7,549 bases of DNA, taken from positions 1 through 7,549 of the forward strand of contig JAIRLC010000015.1 in the NCBI GenBank assembly GCA_031259645.1, written 5' to 3'. The notes beneath the pieces are model-generated. The model did not search any database and was not told where the DNA came from. It saw only the letters and a list, made by a program, of their open reading frames with translations. Below are positions 1 through 6,230 of this stretch, piece by piece (within the stretch, counting starts at the first letter, position 1; each line of letters begins with the position of its first letter). The stretch comes from Prevotellaceae bacterium (GTDB taxonomy: Bacteria > Bacteroidota > Bacteroidia > Bacteroidales > UBA932). The translations under genes were made by a program, and so were the position numbers.

Positions 1-801
1 GTATCCGAAAATTATGAATTGATCGGATTAGGGCTTGGCGCGCCCAACGCCAATTATTATACCGGGAATATTGAATTTGCGGTGAATTTATTGTGGACGG
101 GCGTGTTGCCCATTGCGCAAAAACTCAAAGAGCATTTCGCGGGCTTGCCGGTTGTGATTACCAACGACGCCAACGCCGCAGCCATTGGCGAGATGGTATA
201 CGGAGGCGCCAAAGGGATGGCGGATTTTGTAGTGGTTACCCTTGGAACCGGCTTGGGAAGCGGCATTGTGGCGGGCGGCGAATTGCTGTACGGCCATGAT
301 GGTTTTGCCGGTGAGCTGGGACACATTATCGTCACCCCCGACGGACGCGAATGTGGATGCGGCCGGAAAGGGTGTCTTGAAACGTATGCCTCAGCCTCCG
401 GGATTATACGCACGGTGTATAAACTGCTGGCCGACCATCGCGGCGACAGTGAATTGAAAAGCATCAGCTTTAATGAACTTTCGGCCGACATGATTACCAA
501 AGCGGCCATTAACCGCGACCCTATTGCGATAGAAGCCTTTGCCCACACCGGCCGTTTATTGGGCCTTGCCCTGGCCAACATGATAACCATTACGTCGCCC
601 GAAGCCATTTTCCTCTTTGGCGGCTTGGCCAAGGCCGGAAAATATATTTTTGACCCGGTGAAAGAACACATGGAAGAAAATTTGCTTAAATTTTGGAAGG
701 GGAAAGTGAAATTGTTGCCCTCGGGATTGAACGACGAAACAAATGCAGCCGTGCTGGGCTCTGCGGCATTGGCCTGGAAAGAAATTAAAAAGAAAAAATA
801 A
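1..801 (+). CDS. ROK-family sugar kinase (probable glucokinase), 5' end outside window
   Basis: Phosphorylates a hexose, most likely glucose to glucose-6-phosphate using ATP, in the cytoplasm. The frame is open from base 1, so the start is missing; 266 residues are visible and, against a usual ROK length of about 320, roughly 50-60 N-terminal residues including the first phosphate-binding motif are lost. Seen in order: NDANAAA with the catalytic Asp at visible residue 56; the glycine-rich LGTGLGSG ATP-binding loop (residues 81-88); GELGH with zinc-ligand His108; and the ROK cysteine signature CGCGRKGC with Cys118, Cys120 and Cys125. The intact zinc site and catalytic Asp indicate an active kinase rather than a decayed copy. 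No DNA-binding domain is visible, but a ROK repressor would carry one at the missing N-terminus, so kinase versus NagC-like regulator is inferred from the missing length. Glucose specificity is inferred; fructose or N-acetyl sugars are possible. The gene at 810 follows after 8 bases. Confidence 0.9.
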   Translation, partial: VSENYELIGLGLGAPNANYYTGNIEFAVNLLWTGVLPIAQKLKEHFAGLPVVITNDANAAAIGEMVYGGAKGMADFVVVTLGTGLGSGIVAGGELLYGHDGFAGELGHIIVTPDGRECGCGRKGCLETYASASGIIRTVYKLLADHRGDSELKSISFNELSADMITKAAINRDPIAIEAFAHTGRLLGLALANMITITSPEAIFLFGGLAKAGKYIFDPVKEHMEENLLKFWKGKVKLLPSGLNDETNAAVLGSAALAWKEIKKKK

Positions 802-809
802 TTTATATC

Positions 810-1283
810 ATGACTCGCTATTTTATACGTGCACTTAAATCAATAATACTGTTTTTTGTGTTGGCCGTTTTGGTTTTTGTAATCAGTTTCGTATTGGGTA
901 ATTCGTCCGACAATCCCATTGCGTTTAAAGACTTGCTGCAGGGGAGCGATCTTTTCCACCTTGCTATTTTTGGGGTGGTTTTTGGATTGGTCTATCCGCT
1001 TTTCGGATATGTAAAACGGAAAGTTTATATCAACCATTCGTTCGATGAGGAAAAGCAAGAGATTATTCGCCTGTTCGCCGACGTGCGCTTTGAACTGTTG
1101 TCGGATGAAGACAAAAAAATAATTTTCCGGCATAAAAATCCGGTGGCGCGCTTCATGCGTTTATATGAAGGCAGTATTGAAGTTGATTATTCGGAAAATC
1201 CTGTCATACTGAGCGGCCTTCGCCGCGATGTGGATCGTCTGGCACGCCGGATACAACAATTGATGCAAAAAGAAACGGAATAG
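810..1283 (+). CDS. Small two-helix membrane protein of unknown function
   Basis: A 157-residue protein. I can name no characterised family, although the C-terminal motif resembles conserved hypothetical proteins of Bacteroidota as I remember them. It starts at ATG 810 with a basic N-terminus (residues 1-10). Two hydrophobic segments follow at about residues 11-30 and 49-67, separated by a short polar loop. A charged soluble domain occupies residues 69-157 and probably faces the cytoplasm, given the KRK cluster at 69-71. The domain's most distinctive stretch is RLYEGSIEVDYSENPVIL (117-134), followed by a basic amphipathic helix (about 137-153). No catalytic motif is visible. It lies 8 bases downstream of the ROK kinase and is probably cotranscribed, though nothing links the two functionally. 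The stop TAG is immediately followed in frame by TAA, and the convergent gene ends 7 bases away. I see no Shine-Dalgarno sequence. Confidence 0.8.
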   Translation: MTRYFIRALKSIILFFVLAVLVFVISFVLGNSSDNPIAFKDLLQGSDLFHLAIFGVVFGLVYPLFGYVKRKVYINHSFDEEKQEIIRLFADVRFELLSDEDKKIIFRHKNPVARFMRLYEGSIEVDYSENPVILSGLRRDVDRLARRIQQLMQKETE

Positions 1284-1290
1284 TAACATA

Positions 1291-2448
1291 TTACAGCCTA
1301 AACCGCACCTTTAGCTGTACAATTTCCGAACGGGTGCCAAGGCGAACCGGCGGCCCCCAAGTACCTGCGCCCTGCGACACATAAAAATGCGTACGCCCTT
1401 TTTGGCGATAACCCCAATCCAATTCGTAAATACGTTTGGTGAGCATGCTGAACGGCCATAACTGCCCGCGGTGCGTATGCCCCGACACCTGTAAGTCAAT
1501 TCCCGCTTCCACTGCCTCGTTCAAACCCACGGGCTGGTGGTCTAATAGAAACACCGGCTTTTCCTTGTCCAAAGCCGTTTCCAATAAATCCCGCAATGAT
1601 TTTCGCATTACACCATTTCGTTCGCCGCTCCGGTCCAATCGCCCTGCGATATAAAAACTACTGTCAATCAACACCACTTCATCCAACAACACCTGCACGC
1701 GGTGCACGCTCAAATATTCCACAGCACGCGAAAGGTTACCATAACTTTCATGGTTTCCGGGCGCAAAGTACACCCCGAGCGGCGCCTTTATTTCCGCCAA
1801 AATATCGCCGAGTTTCTTGCGCGCCACCGATGCCGGATTATCATCAAACACGTCGCCCGGCAACAACACAATGTCGGGCTGTAAATCATTTATTGTGTTT
1901 ACCCAGCGCTGTAAGGCGCCGCGTCCGTTAATGCATCCCAAATGCAGGTCGCTGGCCATCACAATATTCAGGCTGCTGCGTCCTGCCACGTGCTTGTTAA
2001 TTTCAATGTTTACCGTATTCACTATGGGGCGCGTGGCATTATAATATCCCACCGAAAGCAATGTAAGCGCGCCAACTGCCAGTAAACAAAAAAGAGCAAA
2101 TTTTATCATACTGTAATGGGCATACAACCACACCGGTTTTCCTCCGAACCCTCGCAATATGACACGCACAAAATCTATCAGGGCTACCGAAAGGAACAAA
2201 TACAATAATGCCGCAAGCCAAAATGAGCCGAGCAACCAAAAAAAGTCGATGACAGGATCGTCGAATGACCGTTTTAAAAATTGTGCGCCAATAAATGAAA
2301 AAACCAGCAAAGGCACTACGGTTGCATAAATCCAACGATAACGCATCCCTATTTCCATCGCTTGCCAACCACGCACAAACACATACACATTGATCAGCAA
2401 ATAAACGCCTAAAATCACGACAAACACGAGCACAAAAGAAGTTTTCAC
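1291..2448 (-). CDS. Membrane-anchored calcineurin-like metallophosphoesterase (YkuE/YaeI type)
   Basis: A 385-residue protein with a membrane N-terminus and a metal-dependent phosphoesterase domain. Hydrophobic segments lie near residues 4-25, 38-56, 68-94 and 113-136. The catalytic domain (about 158-385) shows the calcineurin-type metal ligands in order: DLHLG (Asp167, His169), GDVFDD (Asp199), GNHE (Asn232, His233), His304 in LLDHQP, and SGHTHRGQ (His324, His326). All expected ligands are present, so it should be active. Relatives include the YkuE and YaeI phosphodiesterases and chlamydial LpxG, which cleaves UDP-diacylglucosamine. A lipid or cell-envelope substrate fits the membrane anchor, but the actual substrate is unknown. 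The start codon is GTG: an in-frame TAG lies 9 bases upstream of it, with only ATT, ATC and AAA codons between, so no ATG is possible further out. It begins 18 bases after the ispH stop and is probably cotranscribed with it. Confidence 0.9.
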   Translation of the reverse strand: MKTSFVLVFVVILGVYLLINVYVFVRGWQAMEIGMRYRWIYATVVPLLVFSFIGAQFLKRSFDDPVIDFFWLLGSFWLAALLYLFLSVALIDFVRVILRGFGGKPVWLYAHYSMIKFALFCLLAVGALTLLSVGYYNATRPIVNTVNIEINKHVAGRSSLNIVMASDLHLGCINGRGALQRWVNTINDLQPDIVLLPGDVFDDNPASVARKKLGDILAEIKAPLGVYFAPGNHESYGNLSRAVEYLSVHRVQVLLDEVVLIDSSFYIAGRLDRSGERNGVMRKSLRDLLETALDKEKPVFLLDHQPVGLNEAVEAGIDLQVSGHTHRGQLWPFSMLTKRIYELDWGYRQKGRTHFYVSQGAGTWGPPVRLGTRSEIVQLKVRFRL

Positions 2449-2466
2449 AATGATTTTCTAAAATAG

Positions 2467-3318
2467 TTATAAATTTTCCAACGCATCTTTCACCTCAGCC
2501 AGCAACCATAAAGGGGTTGAGGTAGCCCCACTGATACCCACCCGGTCGCCGGGCACAAACCATTCGGACCGAATTTCTTCGGCATTGCTGATAAAATAAG
2601 TACCGGGATTGCTGTCTTTACAAACCTGATATAAAAATTTTCCATTCGAGGAATTTAATCCCGCGACGAATATCACTTTATCAAACCGGCGGCAAAATTC
2701 CTGCAAGGCTTGCCGCCGGTGTGTTACCGAACGGCAAATGGTGTTTTTCACTTTCACTTCCACCCCAGCCTGCAACAAAGTATTCACAATACATTGAAAC
2801 CGGTCAATCGACTGTGTGGTCTGACTGTACAGGGTAAGCTTTTTCGGGAGCGCGTTCAGGTCTAATTCTTCCAATTCATTAAATACCACCAAATCGTTGT
2901 TAATGTATCCGGCAATGCCGATGACTTCGGGATGCGTCGCTTTGCCGTACAGGTAAATATGTTCACCGCTACGGTAGGAACGGGCTACCTGTTTCTGTAA
3001 TTTCACCACAATAGGGCAAGTGGCGTCGATGATTGTGTTTTCGTTTTTTTGCACCGCCGCATAACTGGCCGGCGGCTCACCGTGCGCACGGAACAAAATA
3101 CGTTTATGGTGCAGATGCGGCAGGCCATCGCGCTGAATGGTTTGCAAACCAAGTGCCTTCAGCCGTTTGTTCTCTTCTTCGTTATGTACTATTTCACCCA
3201 AACAGTACAATTCCTCCTTATTGTGTAACGTTTCTTCCGCTTTCTTGATGGCATTGATCACGCCAAAACAAAAACCCGCTGAAGGATCCGTTTCCACATG
3301 CAAATTAAATCTTCTCAT
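2467..3318 (-). CDS. ispH: 4-hydroxy-3-methylbut-2-enyl diphosphate reductase (IspH/LytB)
   Basis: Catalyses the last step of the MEP isoprenoid pathway, the reductive conversion of HMBPP to isopentenyl and dimethylallyl diphosphate, in the cytoplasm with an iron-sulfur cluster. The 283 residues match the usual short bacterial form, without the S1 extension seen in some relatives. The three cluster cysteines are present: Cys17 in SAGFCFGV, Cys101 in DATCP, and Cys195 in NTICRSV. Substrate-binding motifs are also intact: IVHN (His45), RAHG (His79), THPEV (His129, Glu131), SQTTQS (Thr167-Thr168), NSSNG (Ser223-Asn225) and GATSTP (Ser267). The start at ATG 3318 is firm: no ATG, GTG or TTG precedes it before an in-frame stop at 3340-3342, and the conserved region begins within the first 15 residues. 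It is first in a two-gene - strand unit, divergent from radC. A -7 motif lies only 8 bases upstream, suggesting an almost leaderless message. Confidence 0.97.
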   Translation of the reverse strand: MRRFNLHVETDPSAGFCFGVINAIKKAEETLHNKEELYCLGEIVHNEEENKRLKALGLQTIQRDGLPHLHHKRILFRAHGEPPASYAAVQKNENTIIDATCPIVVKLQKQVARSYRSGEHIYLYGKATHPEVIGIAGYINNDLVVFNELEELDLNALPKKLTLYSQTTQSIDRFQCIVNTLLQAGVEVKVKNTICRSVTHRRQALQEFCRRFDKVIFVAGLNSSNGKFLYQVCKDSNPGTYFISNAEEIRSEWFVPGDRVGISGATSTPLWLLAEVKDALENL

Positions 3319-3326
3319 TTGGAAGA

Positions 3327-3334
3327 CAAAAATA
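3327..3334 (-). promoter_or_regulatory. Putative Bacteroidota -7 promoter element of ispH
   Basis: Read on the - strand the octamer is TATTTTTG, a full match to the TAnnTTTG -7 consensus of the Bacteroidota primary sigma factor. No TTTG-like -33 element sits 17-23 bases upstream. If transcription starts about 5-7 bases downstream, the ispH message would begin within a few bases of its ATG at 3318. Such octamers occur by chance in AT-rich DNA, so this is a candidate supported mainly by its position in the only intergenic space upstream of ispH. Confidence 0.45.
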
Positions 3335-3355
3335 GGAATTTATTTCATTTTTTCT

Positions 3356-3363
3356 TATCTTTG
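3356..3363 (+). promoter_or_regulatory. Putative Bacteroidota -7 promoter element of radC
   Basis: The octamer TATCTTTG fits TAnnTTTG exactly and lies 39 bases upstream of the radC ATG, giving a leader of about 33 bases. No good -33 TTTG lies at the expected 17-23 base spacing; the nearest TTTG (3318-3321) is 34 bases away. It is divergent from the ispH -7 element, with 21 bases between them, so the two polymerase footprints would overlap. Confidence 0.5.
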
Positions 3364-3402
3364 TGAAATAAACTGTGAAAATCCACCACTTAAAGCAGCA
3401 GC

Positions 3403-4080
3403 ATGAAATTAAAAGAATGGAATAAGGACGACCGTCCCCGCGAAAAATTAGCGCTAAAAGGCTCCGTTGCGCTTAGCGACGCTGAACTTATTGCTATTTT
3501 ATTACGTTCTGGCACTCGTAACCAAACGGTTATCGACCTTGCCCGGCATGTGCTGTCGCTCGCCAACAACAACCTTGCCGAATTAGGAAAAATAGAGCTG
3601 AAACAGCTACAACACATCAAAGGCATAGGGCTGGTCAAAGGAATTACATTGCTTTCGGCGCTTGAACTGGGCCGGAGAAGAGCGATTACCCATACGGAAG
3701 AACGTCCTGCGATTTATAAGGCTATAGATGCACAAAACATCATGGAGCCGCTGTTGTCGGATCTGACCTATGAGGAATTTTGGGTGCTGGCGCTTAACCA
3801 GGCCGGACGGCTGATCGACAAAAAGAAAATAGGCCATGGAGGATTGGCTGCAACACCGGTTGATATTCGCATCGTATTCAAATTTGCGCTCGATAAACTT
3901 GCCACCCGGCTGCTTTTAGTGCACAACCACCCCTCCGGCGAAAAATTTCCGAGTAAAGAAGACATAGATCTCACCATGCGCATGCAAAATGCTGGGGATG
4001 TGCTAAATATAAAGATTATCGATCACATTATCATTGCTGGAAAAAATTATTTTAGCTTTAACGAAGAGGGGTTATTATAA
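3403..4080 (+). CDS. radC: RadC family protein (JAMM/MPN domain)
   Basis: A 225-residue protein, the usual RadC length. The N-terminal region carries the family start motif DDRPREKL (residues 9-16) and a helix-hairpin-helix DNA-binding segment, HIKGIGLVKG, at 71-80. The C-terminal JAMM/MPN metalloprotease-like domain shows a likely catalytic Glu at 124 or 125 (TYEEFWVL), the zinc motif HNHPSG with His174 and His176, then Ser184 and Asp187 of the SxxD end. All metal ligands are present. Early assignments to DNA repair were not upheld and the true role of RadC remains unsettled; JAMM domains elsewhere are isopeptidases, so a DNA-associated hydrolase is the most one can infer. It is divergent from ispH. 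The stop is 61 bases before the lipoprotein start at 4142, and that gap has its own promoter candidate, so radC is probably a separate unit with some read-through. Confidence 0.95.
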   Translation: MKLKEWNKDDRPREKLALKGSVALSDAELIAILLRSGTRNQTVIDLARHVLSLANNNLAELGKIELKQLQHIKGIGLVKGITLLSALELGRRRAITHTEERPAIYKAIDAQNIMEPLLSDLTYEEFWVLALNQAGRLIDKKKIGHGGLAATPVDIRIVFKFALDKLATRLLLVHNHPSGEKFPSKEDIDLTMRMQNAGDVLNIKIIDHIIIAGKNYFSFNEEGLL

Positions 4081-4087
4081 AAATTCT

Positions 4088-4095
4088 TATATTTG
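4088..4095 (+). promoter_or_regulatory. Putative -7 promoter element of the lipoprotein-gldD operon
   Basis: TATATTTG matches TAnnTTTG exactly, begins 8 bases after the radC stop and lies 46 bases before the ATG at 4142. The expected transcript start is near 4100-4102, giving a leader of about 40 bases that is almost all A and T. No convincing -33 TTTG is present at the right spacing inside the end of radC. Confidence 0.45.
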
Positions 4096-4096
4096 C

Positions 4097-4129
4097 TTAT
4101 TAAAACATTTTTTTATTAAAAACATTTTT
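4097..4129 (+). repeat. Two-copy tandem direct repeat, 16/17-base unit, in operon leader
   Basis: Copy 1 (4097-4112) reads TTATTAAAACATTTTT and copy 2 (4113-4129) is identical except for one extra A in its A-run. The copies are directly adjacent, lie just downstream of the putative -7 element and end 12 bases before the lipoprotein ATG. They may be a simple slippage duplication, a pair of protein-binding sites, or an unstructured AT-rich ribosome loading region of the kind Bacteroidota use in place of a Shine-Dalgarno sequence. The sequence alone does not separate these. Confidence 0.75.
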
Positions 4130-4141
4130 AAACCAACGATT

Positions 4142-4714
4142 ATGAAAACAATGAAAAATCTTATCATGATTATTGTTATGGCTGCTATGACCACATTAGT
4201 TACATCATGTGGAAGTTCAAAAGTAGCGCCTACGCAGGGGGCTGTGGAAATAGATGTTCCGTGTCAAAATTATTTTTCGGACGCGCAATTTTTCCGTGGC
4301 GTGGGCGATGGTAAAAGCCAAGATATGAATACCGCCCGTTTGAAAGCTCATACCAATGCCAGCGCCGAATTGGCTGCCGGCATACAACAGCACATAGGAC
4401 GTGTGGTAGAAAATTACCGCAAAGAAATGGATGTGGCTAAACAACAACAATTCGGCCAATCTTTTCAGGCAAAAATCAGGACTACCGTAGATCAAGTAGT
4501 ATCCAACACAGCAGTAGCCTGCACAAAAACACTGCGGGAAAAAGACGGCTCATACAGTGTGTATATGGCGCTGGAAGTGAACAAAGACGAGGTGTTGACC
4601 CAAGTCAGCAAAGCCGCCATTGCCGACAAAGAAATTCAATTGTTGTTTGACAGCGAGAGATTCAATCAAACATACAATGAAGAAATGGAAAAATATGCAA
4701 AGCAGCGGGAGTAA
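4142..4714 (+). CDS. LPP20-like lipoprotein
   Basis: A 190-residue envelope lipoprotein. The signal peptide has a Lys-containing n-region, a hydrophobic core (residues 6-20) and a lipobox VTSC with the lipidated Cys at 23. The mature start CGSSK lacks an acidic surface-export signal, so a periplasm-facing lipoprotein is more likely than a surface one. The body resembles the LPP20/FlgP type: FRGVGDGKSQDMNTARLKAH (51-70) opens an alanine-rich helix ending near AELAAGI (75-81), then a Gln-rich stretch (100-107), and a DGSYSVYMALEV strand (135-146). I assign the family by remembered pattern only. A longer open frame reaches upstream to a TTG at 4034 inside radC, but the ATG at 4142 places a perfect signal peptide at the N-terminus and follows an AT-rich leader; ATG 4151 is a possible alternative. 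It is first of four closely packed genes. Function unknown; a structural or assembly role in the envelope is inferred. Confidence 0.85.
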   Translation: MKTMKNLIMIIVMAAMTTLVTSCGSSKVAPTQGAVEIDVPCQNYFSDAQFFRGVGDGKSQDMNTARLKAHTNASAELAAGIQQHIGRVVENYRKEMDVAKQQQFGQSFQAKIRTTVDQVVSNTAVACTKTLREKDGSYSVYMALEVNKDEVLTQVSKAAIADKEIQLLFDSERFNQTYNEEMEKYAKQRE

Positions 4715-5660
4715 ACATAAAAGGATAAACCTGAAATACTTGTTTGTTTGTGCGGTATTGGTGGCGTGCACTACGGCCTGTACCGCACAAATAAAGGTAA
4801 TTGAAAAAAGTGCAAAAAAAGCGCCTGCGTGGGTTAATGGTGTCGAAAAAAATTTCCTTATCGTATCAGCCACAGCGCAAAATGTAGAAGCCGCTAAGGA
4901 AAAAATACTGAACAGTATTCGCGAACAGGTAGTGCATGCCGTAGCGGTGAATGTGAAATCCTCGGCGGCCATCAATGTGCAGGAAACCGTGCTTGACGGA
5001 AAGGTACGCCAATTCCTTGAAACCACCGGCACGACAATCCATACCAAATCGGGAAACGTCCCTTTTCTGAGTGAAATCGCCTTGTCGAATGCCGTTGATT
5101 ATTATTGGGAAAAACAGCGGGACAAGAAAACAAAAGTGGTTACTGTTGCATATCATGTGAAATATCCGTTTCCTGAAATACAGTTACAACAATTGGTTTT
5201 TGAGTTTAAAGAAGCGGATGAAAAAATGACGGCACAATTAACCGGCTTGTGTGAAAGCCTTGACGCCGTAAAGGATATGGAAGAGATAGGCAAGAATATT
5301 GTAGCCTTGCAGCAACTCCAAAAAATTTTCGACGACGGGCGCAAAGAACAGGCTGCCGCATGTATCACCAACTACCGTAACCTTTATACCTACGTTTCGC
5401 TCGAAGAAAGCGAGCACCACACCGGCCATTTATCCTATCAACTTATGCTGAGCGGAAAACCTGCCGTCACCATACAAAAGCCGCGGGTAAAATCAAATTG
5501 CGCCGATAATATCAAAGTCAAATCGCACGACAACGGCGCCACCGACATCAGCTACCAAACGGATGGCTGCTACGCCGATTTGGACAATTATATTGAAGTA
5601 ACTTATAATTTTGGCGGAAAGAACGTGACGCAAAAATTCTTTTTCACTGTAAAGGAATAA
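4695..5660 (+). CDS. Second LPP20-like secreted protein or lipoprotein
   Basis: 321 residues from ATG 4695. The N-terminus has a basic KHKR (7-10) and a hydrophobic core (13-24) ending in a lipobox-like LVAC (Cys25); signal peptidase I cleavage after TAQ (residue 32) is an alternative. Residues 43-160 look LPP20-like: APAWV, then LIVSATAQNVEAAKEK with a long helix, and a later DYYWEK and VAYHVKYPFPEIQL (151-164). A helical middle (about 165-235) follows. The C-terminal 80 residues are strand-rich, possibly Ig-like, and contain Cys269 and Cys292, which could form a disulfide in the periplasm. It overlaps the preceding gene by 20 bases and ends sharing one base with the gldD start (TAATG), so translation is probably coupled. 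ATG 4677 (38-base overlap) is an alternative start that only lengthens the n-region. Function unknown; the tandem placement with another LPP20-like gene suggests partnership. Confidence 0.8.
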   Translation: MQSSGSKHKRINLKYLFVCAVLVACTTACTAQIKVIEKSAKKAPAWVNGVEKNFLIVSATAQNVEAAKEKILNSIREQVVHAVAVNVKSSAAINVQETVLDGKVRQFLETTGTTIHTKSGNVPFLSEIALSNAVDYYWEKQRDKKTKVVTVAYHVKYPFPEIQLQQLVFEFKEADEKMTAQLTGLCESLDAVKDMEEIGKNIVALQQLQKIFDDGRKEQAAACITNYRNLYTYVSLEESEHHTGHLSYQLMLSGKPAVTIQKPRVKSNCADNIKVKSHDNGATDISYQTDGCYADLDNYIEVTYNFGGKNVTQKFFFTVKE

Positions 5661-6229
5661 TGAAGCCTTGCATCTTGTATGTTTTACTGCTTGGCGTGGT
5701 GGTGGCATGTGGAAATCCACCAACGCCAAAGCCCGAAGGATATTTACGGATTGACCTGCCGGATAAACAGTATCGGCTATTCGACAGTGTAGCATTTCCC
5801 TACCGGTTCGAATGTCCGGTGTATGCACGTGTGGCGCCCGATGTCACAAGCCACAATCACGAGCCCTACTGGTTGAACATACACCTGCCGGAAAAGGCAA
5901 CCATACATTTCAGCTATAAAAGAGTAAAGAACAATTTTCCGGAATTGTTGGACGACACCCATAATTTTGTATATCGTCACGTGATTAAAGCCAGCGCGAT
6001 TACCGAAACGCCCATCCGCGACAGCGAGAAAAAAACCTACGGCATGCTCTATGAAATAAGCGGAGAAGCGGCGTCGTCCGTACAATTCTATGTGACCGAC
6101 AGCGTTCGTCATTTCGTGCGTGGCGCCCTGTATTTTATGGAAACGCCCAATTACGCTTACCTCGCCCCCATGATTAGCTATTACACGTTGGATATCGAAC
6201 ACCTTATAGAAACACTTCAATGGAAATAA
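5660..6229 (+). CDS. gldD: GldD-like gliding motility / type IX secretion lipoprotein
   Basis: A 189-residue lipoprotein: signal peptide of residues 1-16, lipobox VVAC with lipidated Cys17. GldD hallmarks run its full length: PKPEGYLRIDLPDKQY (23-38), FPYRFECPVYA (46-56), YWLNIHLP (70-77), then FSYKRV (84-89), ASSVQFYVTDS (138-148), HFVRGALYF (151-159), and the ending DIEHLIETLQWK (178-189). In Flavobacterium johnsoniae GldD is required for gliding and for type IX secretion, where it is thought to support stability or assembly of the envelope machinery; homologues also occur in non-gliding Bacteroidota. The usual partner gldE, encoding a CorC/HlyC-like membrane protein, is not in this window; two LPP20-like genes precede gldD instead. 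The start overlaps the previous stop by one base. Whether this organism glides or only secretes by this route cannot be told from here. Confidence 0.92.
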   Translation: MKPCILYVLLLGVVVACGNPPTPKPEGYLRIDLPDKQYRLFDSVAFPYRFECPVYARVAPDVTSHNHEPYWLNIHLPEKATIHFSYKRVKNNFPELLDDTHNFVYRHVIKASAITETPIRDSEKKTYGMLYEISGEAASSVQFYVTDSVRHFVRGALYFMETPNYAYLAPMISYYTLDIEHLIETLQWK

Positions 6230-6230
6230 C

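Noticed and set aside
57..671. 204-residue open frame on the - strand
   Set aside because: It is antisense to the ROK kinase coding region, whose motifs are unmistakable; its translation is rich in Pro, Ser and Ala with no recognisable domain.
1596..1931. 111-residue + strand open frame inside the phosphoesterase gene
   Set aside because: It is a shadow frame with Arg/Pro-rich low-complexity translation and no motif, opposite catalytic-domain codons.
2039..2368. 109-residue - strand open frame in a different frame of the phosphoesterase gene
   Set aside because: It lies in the region coding the membrane helices of the phosphoesterase; the main frame carries the coherent protein.
3403..4080. 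radC as a sign of a mobile element or genomic island
   Set aside because: RadC-like genes do occur on mobile elements, but here there is no integrase, transposase, repeat boundary or other accessory gene, and ispH is next to it.
4034..4141. Upstream extension of the first lipoprotein to a TTG inside radC
   Set aside because: It would bury the signal peptide 36 residues inside the protein and would translate the AT-rich leader and tandem repeat; ATG 4142 gives a normal lipoprotein.
4620..4694. Upstream extension of the second LPP20-like gene to ATT 4620
   Set aside because: It uses a non-standard start inside the preceding gene and would push the signal peptide over 50 residues from the N-terminus; ATG 4695 (or 4677) is better.
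4550..5047. 165-residue open frame on the - strand
   Set aside because: It lies opposite the two LPP20-like genes, is Cys- and Phe-rich in the way antisense frames often are, and has no start signal or domain.
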